DNA of 64,000 nucleotides from Sphingomonas gellani (GTDB taxonomy: Bacteria; Pseudomonadota; Alphaproteobacteria; Sphingomonadales; Sphingomonadaceae): positions 142,725 through 206,724 of the forward strand of contig NZ_FOCF01000007.1 in assembly GCF_900110035.1 (NCBI RefSeq), in the 5' to 3' direction. Shown here piece by piece: positions 60,042 to 64,000 of this stretch (positions are counted from its first letter, which is position 1; the number at the start of each line of letters is the position of its first letter). The notes beneath the pieces were generated by a model. That model had not been told where the DNA came from, ran no database searches, and saw nothing but the letters and a program-made list of their open reading frames with translations. Both the position numbers and the translations under genes were made by a program.

Positions 60042-61234
60042 TGATGACAGCCAAGAACGACGTAGGTCTGGTGCGCGGCGACCACGCTGGTGCCCGGCTC
60101 GCCACGCGCATTGCCTTCCTCGTAAGCGGGTTCGGGCTAGCCTGTTGGGCGCCGCTCGTCCCGCTCGCCAAGGCTCGCCTTGGCATTGACGAAGGCACGC
60201 TCGGCCTCTTGCTCCTGTGTCTGGGGCTGGGGTCGGTGGCTGCCATGCAATTGTCCGGGCCGCTGACCTCCCGGCTGGGAGCGAAGCCCGTGGTGTTGAT
60301 CGGCGGGGGCGGCCTGACGTTGCTGCTGCCACTGCTCACCGTCGCATCGACGACCGCCACGATGGCTTTGGTGCTGCTCGCTTTTGGTGGCTTTATGGGC
60401 ACGATCGAGGTCGGCATGAATGTCCACGCGGTCGAGGTCGAGCGGCATGCGGGACGGCCGATGATGTCGGGCTTCCACGGTCTCTTCAGCGTTGGCGGCC
60501 TCGCTGGAGCAACGCTGCTGACGTTCATATTGTCGGCGGGCCTGAGTGCGCTTGCCGGAACGCTTCTCGCGGCCGCGGTGATGGTCGGAGCGCTGACGCT
60601 CGCCGCGCCACGCCTCATCGCGACATCACGGGCGGATGAGACACCTCTCCTCGTTTTACCGCGCGGCACCGTCATCCTTCTTGCCCTGCTGGCAGCGAGC
60701 ACCTTCCTGTCGGAAGGCGCGATCCTGAATTGGGGCGCGCTTCTTCTCACCGACAAGGGTCTGCTCACGCCCGCCCGTGCCGGCATCGGCTACAGCGTGT
60801 TCGCCGTCGCCATGACCGTGGGGCGACTCACCGGTGATCGGGTGGTCGCCCGGCTTGGCGATCGACAAACGATGTTCTGGGGCGGCCTGCTGGCGATCGT
60901 CGGCTTCGGGGTACTGCTAACCACACCCGTGGCCATGATTGCTATGCTGGGCTTGTTGCTGATCGGGCTCGGTGCATCGAACACGGTGCCGGTGCTGTTC
61001 CGCCAGGCAGGTGCGCAGACTGTCATGCCGGCCGGGCTTGCCGTAGCGGCGGTCACGACCATCGGCTATGCTGGCATATTGGCAGGACCAGCAGCGATCG
61101 GGTTCGTCGCGAAGCAGACTGGGCTACAAGTCGCGTTCTGGATGCTGGCAGGCCTGCTCTGCCTTGTTCCATTACTCGCTGGAGTGGCGGTGCGGAAGCG
61201 ATCAGCTGTGAAAACTTACCCGGCCACTTTGTGA
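60041..61234 (+). CDS. MFS transporter (YbjJ/FucP-like)
   Basis: A 397-residue transporter with about twelve hydrophobic segments. RIAFLVSGFGLACWAPLVPL opens the first helix, KARLGIDEGTLGLLLLCLGL follows, and GMNVHAVEVERHAGRPMMSG then FHGLFSVGGLAGATLL is the characteristic mid-domain segment of the YbjJ-like sugar/drug group. The second half begins LLALLAASTFLSEGAILNW. Cytoplasmic loops carry the MFS basic motif GDRVVARLGDRQTMFWGG. It overlaps the stop of the truncated GH3 gene by one base, suggesting a former saccharide-uptake operon. Confidence 0.88.
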   Translation: MMTAKNDVGLVRGDHAGARLATRIAFLVSGFGLACWAPLVPLAKARLGIDEGTLGLLLLCLGLGSVAAMQLSGPLTSRLGAKPVVLIGGGGLTLLLPLLTVASTTATMALVLLAFGGFMGTIEVGMNVHAVEVERHAGRPMMSGFHGLFSVGGLAGATLLTFILSAGLSALAGTLLAAAVMVGALTLAAPRLIATSRADETPLLVLPRGTVILLALLAASTFLSEGAILNWGALLLTDKGLLTPARAGIGYSVFAVAMTVGRLTGDRVVARLGDRQTMFWGGLLAIVGFGVLLTTPVAMIAMLGLLLIGLGASNTVPVLFRQAGAQTVMPAGLAVAAVTTIGYAGILAGPAAIGFVAKQTGLQVAFWMLAGLLCLVPLLAGVAVRKRSAVKTYPATL

Positions 61235-61807
61235 TTACCTCACAACCTGAGTCACACCGTGGGTGTCCTGCCATCCACGCCGTGTGCATCATAGGGTCCT
61301 GGCTGTTTAGGAGATGCCGGTGGACGCTGACCCGTCCCGCAAGGGAAGGTGTGGCGGGAAGGCGGCTGGCGTAGACCGCCCTGTCCCATGATAAGGGGCC
61401 GCTTTCCCAAAACCCGTTTCCGATTGCTATGTCCCGAAACCGCACCACTAAGACGGAGTTACGGGAATATGCGGCATCCTCGAAAGGTGGCGTTCGGGGT
61501 CGGCGGCCGTGACCCATAGTCGGTCACTCAGGGCCGTTTTCCGCTTTCCGAAAGCCGCCATCCGTTCATCTCCCGCGGCCGGCTGCGTCTCGGCTTAGGG
61601 CCGAGTACTTGCATCAGTGTAGCCGGGTCTCGCGTGCCGCAGATGTGCATCGAAACCGCCTACTTTCACGTCGGACATTCGCGCCAAATACGCCGTCAGT
61701 CGAACCCGCCTGCACCGGCGTTGCGAAACTTAGGAACTGTGCGACAACATGGGCGCCGACGGGGTGTCCATCGGCGCCTGCCTCATTGGTGAATGTCTGG
61801 GTGGCGT
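61235..61807. other. Intergenic region with small inverted repeats
   Basis: About 570 bases without a supportable gene. A perfect GCTTTC-C-GAAAGC dyad lies at 61543-61555, and GTTTC...GAAAC arms bracket about 61418-61446. Related CCGCTTTCC and GTTTCGGGAAA sequences recur at the right end of the window, suggesting remnants of a dispersed intergenic repeat. Confidence 0.45.
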
Positions 61808-62674
61808 TCAGGCCGCGGCGAGCGTGCGGGCCGTTTCGCTATAGCTGTGCAGCGGGCGGCCCAGGATGCCGACCAGCCGTTCGCGGTCGCCGTCCTCGGG
61901 GATCATGCCGTCGCTGACATAGCGTTCGGCCATCAGCCGCATCTCGTATGCCGTCCAGCGTGGCATGAACGTCGCCATGTTGGCCTCGAAGCCGCTGGGA
62001 TCGTCGCCGCCATAGACGACCGGGCGCCCCAGCACGTCGGACCAGATCGCTGCCACGTCAGCGCCGGTCAGCGTATCGGGGCCGACCAGGTTGATCGTCT
62101 CGATCGGGAGCTTGGCCGGCGCGTCGTGGCGGCGGACCAACTCGATGGCGGCGACCTCGGCGATGTCGCGCGCATCGACCATGGCAAGCCCCCTGCCCCC
62201 GATCGGCATGGGATAGACGCCGTGCTGGAGGATCACGTCCTTCACCATAGCCTCGTTGTCGATGAAGTAGGTCGGGCGCAGGATGGTGGCGCCGAAGCCC
62301 ATCGCTTCCAGCATGCGCTCGGCGCCACGCTTCACGGCGAAATGGGGAACGTTCACCGCGAGGTCGGCTTGGAACACCGACAGGTAGACGACCCGCTCCA
62401 CGCCGGCTTCACGCGCCACGTTGAGGGTGATGATCGCCTGGGTAAACTCGTCGCCGGTCACCGCATTGAGCAGGAACAGCGTGCTGACGCCCGCGAAGGC
62501 GGCGCGCAGCGCGTCGATGTCGAGCAGGTCGCCTTGCACCACCTCGACGCCGGCCGGGAACGCGGCCTTGGCGGGGTCGCGGGTCAGGACGCGCACGTCC
62601 GCATCGCGCTGCACGAGCTGGTCGACGACATGGCGGCCGACACGGCCGGTGGCTCCGATCACGAGAATGGTCAT
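61808..62674 (-). CDS. NmrA-like NAD(P)-binding SDR
   Basis: A 288-residue atypical SDR from ATG 62674 with AAGGAGCG upstream (an open frame to 62728 adds nothing conserved). TILVIGATGRVGRHVVDQLV is the cofactor motif, FPAGVEVVQGDLLDIDALRA and LFLLNAVTGDEFTQAIITLN follow, and FGATILRPTYFIDNEAM is the NmrA/HSCARG core. These proteins sense NADPH/NADP or reduce quinones (QorB-like). It is divergent from a LysR gene with a 30-bp inverted repeat between them, which probably controls it. Confidence 0.88.
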   Translation of the reverse strand: MTILVIGATGRVGRHVVDQLVQRDADVRVLTRDPAKAAFPAGVEVVQGDLLDIDALRAAFAGVSTLFLLNAVTGDEFTQAIITLNVAREAGVERVVYLSVFQADLAVNVPHFAVKRGAERMLEAMGFGATILRPTYFIDNEAMVKDVILQHGVYPMPIGGRGLAMVDARDIAEVAAIELVRRHDAPAKLPIETINLVGPDTLTGADVAAIWSDVLGRPVVYGGDDPSGFEANMATFMPRWTAYEMRLMAERYVSDGMIPEDGDRERLVGILGRPLHSYSETARTLAAA

Positions 62675-62685
62675 AGTGTTCGCTC

Positions 62686-62715
62686 CTTCGCTTGGGTCTT
62701 GCTGATGAAGCGAAG
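62686..62715. promoter_or_regulatory. 30-bp inverted repeat between divergent genes
   Basis: CTTCGCTT and AAGCGAAG are perfect 8-base arms separated by 14 bases. The left arm overlaps the ribosome-binding site of the NmrA-like gene. Arm spacing and position between divergent genes fit a LysR-type operator; occupancy or RNA folding could also mask the ribosome-binding site. Confidence 0.6.
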
Positions 62716-62781
62716 ATGGTCGATCCATGGGCGGGCAAATAGACGCGCAATCTGAACGCAGCGTCTCACTGGTGGAACCAT

Positions 62782-63669
62782 ATGGACCTGCTCGCCCTTG
62801 CCGACTTCACGCTCGTCGCCCGTCACGGCGGTTTCGGTGCAGCATCGCGCGCCGCCCACCGGCCCAAGGCGACCTTGTCCCGGCGCGTGAGGGAGCTGGA
62901 AGCGGCACTGGACCTGCGGCTCTTCGAGCGCGGCCGACGCGACCTCAAGCTGACCGAGGAAGGACGGGCGCTGTTCGAACGCGCCGGCGCGCTGCTGACC
63001 GAACTAGAGGAGACGGCGACCGCCATCGCCTCCGGCAGCAGCCAGGTGCGTGGCCGGCTTCGGATCAGCGCGCCGCTGCTCTTCGCGCAGACGGCGATGG
63101 GACGGCTCGCGGCCGAGTTCGCGCGGGCGCATCCGGAGGTGCGGCTGGAGGTGACGACCGACGATCGGGCGGTCGACATGATCGAGGAGGGCTACGATCT
63201 GGTGATCCGCGTGAACCCTGCGCCTGACGAGGCGCTGGTAGGCCGCCCCTTTCTCCACGACCGGCTGGTGGTGGTGGGCGGCCCCGCCATGCCGCGGTCC
63301 GTGGGGGCGGTTATGCCGGCGGTGGTGCGCGGCGCCGATCGCGCACGGAGCTGGACCGCAGTCGGGCCGGAGGGGCCGGTGGCGATCGAGATCGAGCCGG
63401 TGCTGCGGCTGTCCTCGCTGGTCATGATCCGCGACGCGGTGCGAGCGGGCGCCGGCGCGGCGCGTTTACCGCTATCGCTCGCGCTCGGCGACATAGCCAG
63501 CGGGCGGATGACGTCGTGGGGCAACGTGGCGGGGTCGGATATCAGCCTGTGGGCGCTCTATCCGTCGCGCCGGCTGCTCAACGCCAGGGTGTCCGCGTTC
63601 CTGGAGCTTCTGCGGCAATCATTTCCCCAAGGAACACCGGAGGAACTCGCCGCCTACCTCGCAGGATGA
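62782..63669 (+). CDS. LysR-family transcriptional regulator
   Basis: A 295-residue LysR protein: LALADFTLVARHGGFGAASR, RPKATLSRRVRELEAALDLR and FERGRRDLKLTEEGRALFER form the helix-turn-helix, and GRLRISAPLLFAQTAMGRLA begins the effector domain. It belongs to the CrgA-like branch, whose members commonly regulate a divergent quinone or aldehyde detoxification gene. The NmrA-like reductase is the obvious target. Confidence 0.92.
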   Translation: MDLLALADFTLVARHGGFGAASRAAHRPKATLSRRVRELEAALDLRLFERGRRDLKLTEEGRALFERAGALLTELEETATAIASGSSQVRGRLRISAPLLFAQTAMGRLAAEFARAHPEVRLEVTTDDRAVDMIEEGYDLVIRVNPAPDEALVGRPFLHDRLVVVGGPAMPRSVGAVMPAVVRGADRARSWTAVGPEGPVAIEIEPVLRLSSLVMIRDAVRAGAGAARLPLSLALGDIASGRMTSWGNVAGSDISLWALYPSRRLLNARVSAFLELLRQSFPQGTPEELAAYLAG

Positions 63670-64000
63670 GGCTGGTTCTTGTCGCATGACGTCGGACATA
63701 CGCTACGGCAGGAAGTCGGGACAGCCGCGACGCGACCGCTTTCCTATAACCCATCGCCACGTGCCCGTTTCGGGAAAGCGCAATTGAGAACGTGTTTCGG
63801 GAAACGACCCTGGCGGCGAGGTGATTTGCTCTCCCCTGCCCTCTGCGATCTCGGCCGGGGTCCCAATCGGGAACGGCCTTGACGTTATGGTCTGACGATC
63901 GAGGCCGTGGAATATGGAGAGATCGTCTCCCACCCGAGCGCTGAGTAGAGGGTTCGGCCGTTTTCGGTGGCAACGAGCAATTCCGTGGCGCTGGGGTTCT
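63670..64000. other. Right-end intergenic region with GTTTC/GAAAC dyads
   Basis: About 330 bases without a recognisable gene up to the window edge. GTTTC-GG-GAAAC lies at 63794-63805 and a related GTTTCGGGAAAG at about 63767-63778. They resemble sequences in 61400-61560. Confidence 0.4.

Overview
The window is GC-rich, densely packed DNA that reads like a sphingomonad alphaproteobacterial chromosome (inference). The reasons are four TonB-dependent receptors with TonB plugs, many Tat or Sec exported hydrolases, many GTGA/ATGA coupled genes, GTG and TTG starts, and family content typical of Sphingomonas (GH15, PRISE reductase, type III PKS, MmyB-like regulators). No rRNA, tRNA, CRISPR array, phage module or intact insertion sequence was found.

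Layout. 0-5 kb: end of a LacI-type regulator, a small secreted protein, a GH12-like glucanase gene interrupted by an amber codon, a 797-residue exported protein of unknown function, and a MaoC-like protein. 5-7.4 kb: a BlaI repressor / M56 metallopeptidase pair divergent from a thioredoxin-fold protein. 7.5-10.4 kb: a translationally coupled type III polyketide synthase, methyltransferase and flavoprotein, arranged like known phenolic-lipid pathways. 10.4-14 kb: a flavin monooxygenase divergent from a TetR regulator around a perfect palindrome, a hemerythrin-like protein and a zinc-independent alcohol dehydrogenase. 14.0-15.0 kb: decayed fragments of an SDR and a PAS-domain protein. 15-19 kb: a cobalamin riboswitch ahead of a TonB receptor and a PepSY membrane protein. 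19-25.6 kb: HxlR regulator / PRISE reductase, DUF427, UVR and DUF3253 proteins, and a GDSL esterase divergent from a YbbA/YbbP-like ABC system. 25.7-32 kb: threonine synthase, an SDR, GH15, a Gfo/Idh/MocA oxidoreductase, an alpha/beta hydrolase and a small hydrophilic protein. 32-37.3 kb: a LysR-divergent operon (deacetylase, SDR, SnoaL-like), DUF1203 and a methyltransferase downstream of a 12-G tract.

37.3-53.2 kb is the most coherent block. Three TonB receptors are each adjacent to an exported phosphoester hydrolase: glycerophosphodiester phosphodiesterase, PhoD phosphatase/phosphodiesterase, and phosphocholine-type phospholipase C. Sequences resembling Pho boxes precede two of the receptors, and a weaker one precedes phoD. 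I read this as a phosphate-starvation island for scavenging phosphorus from phospholipid-derived and other organophosphates. A dienelactone-hydrolase-like gene, an epimerase-like SDR and an MmyB-type regulator sit inside it.

53-64 kb is patchier: a secreted hypothetical protein, a 5'-truncated BadF-type sugar kinase at an AT-richer junction, a LysR divergent from an M14 carboxypeptidase, an exported TIM-barrel protein, a 5'-truncated GH3 C-terminus joined to an MFS transporter, and an NmrA-like reductase divergent from a LysR regulator across a 30-bp inverted repeat. The four broken genes in the window (GH12, PAS/SDR remnants, sugar kinase, GH3) suggest loss of carbohydrate-use genes while the phosphorus island stayed intact.
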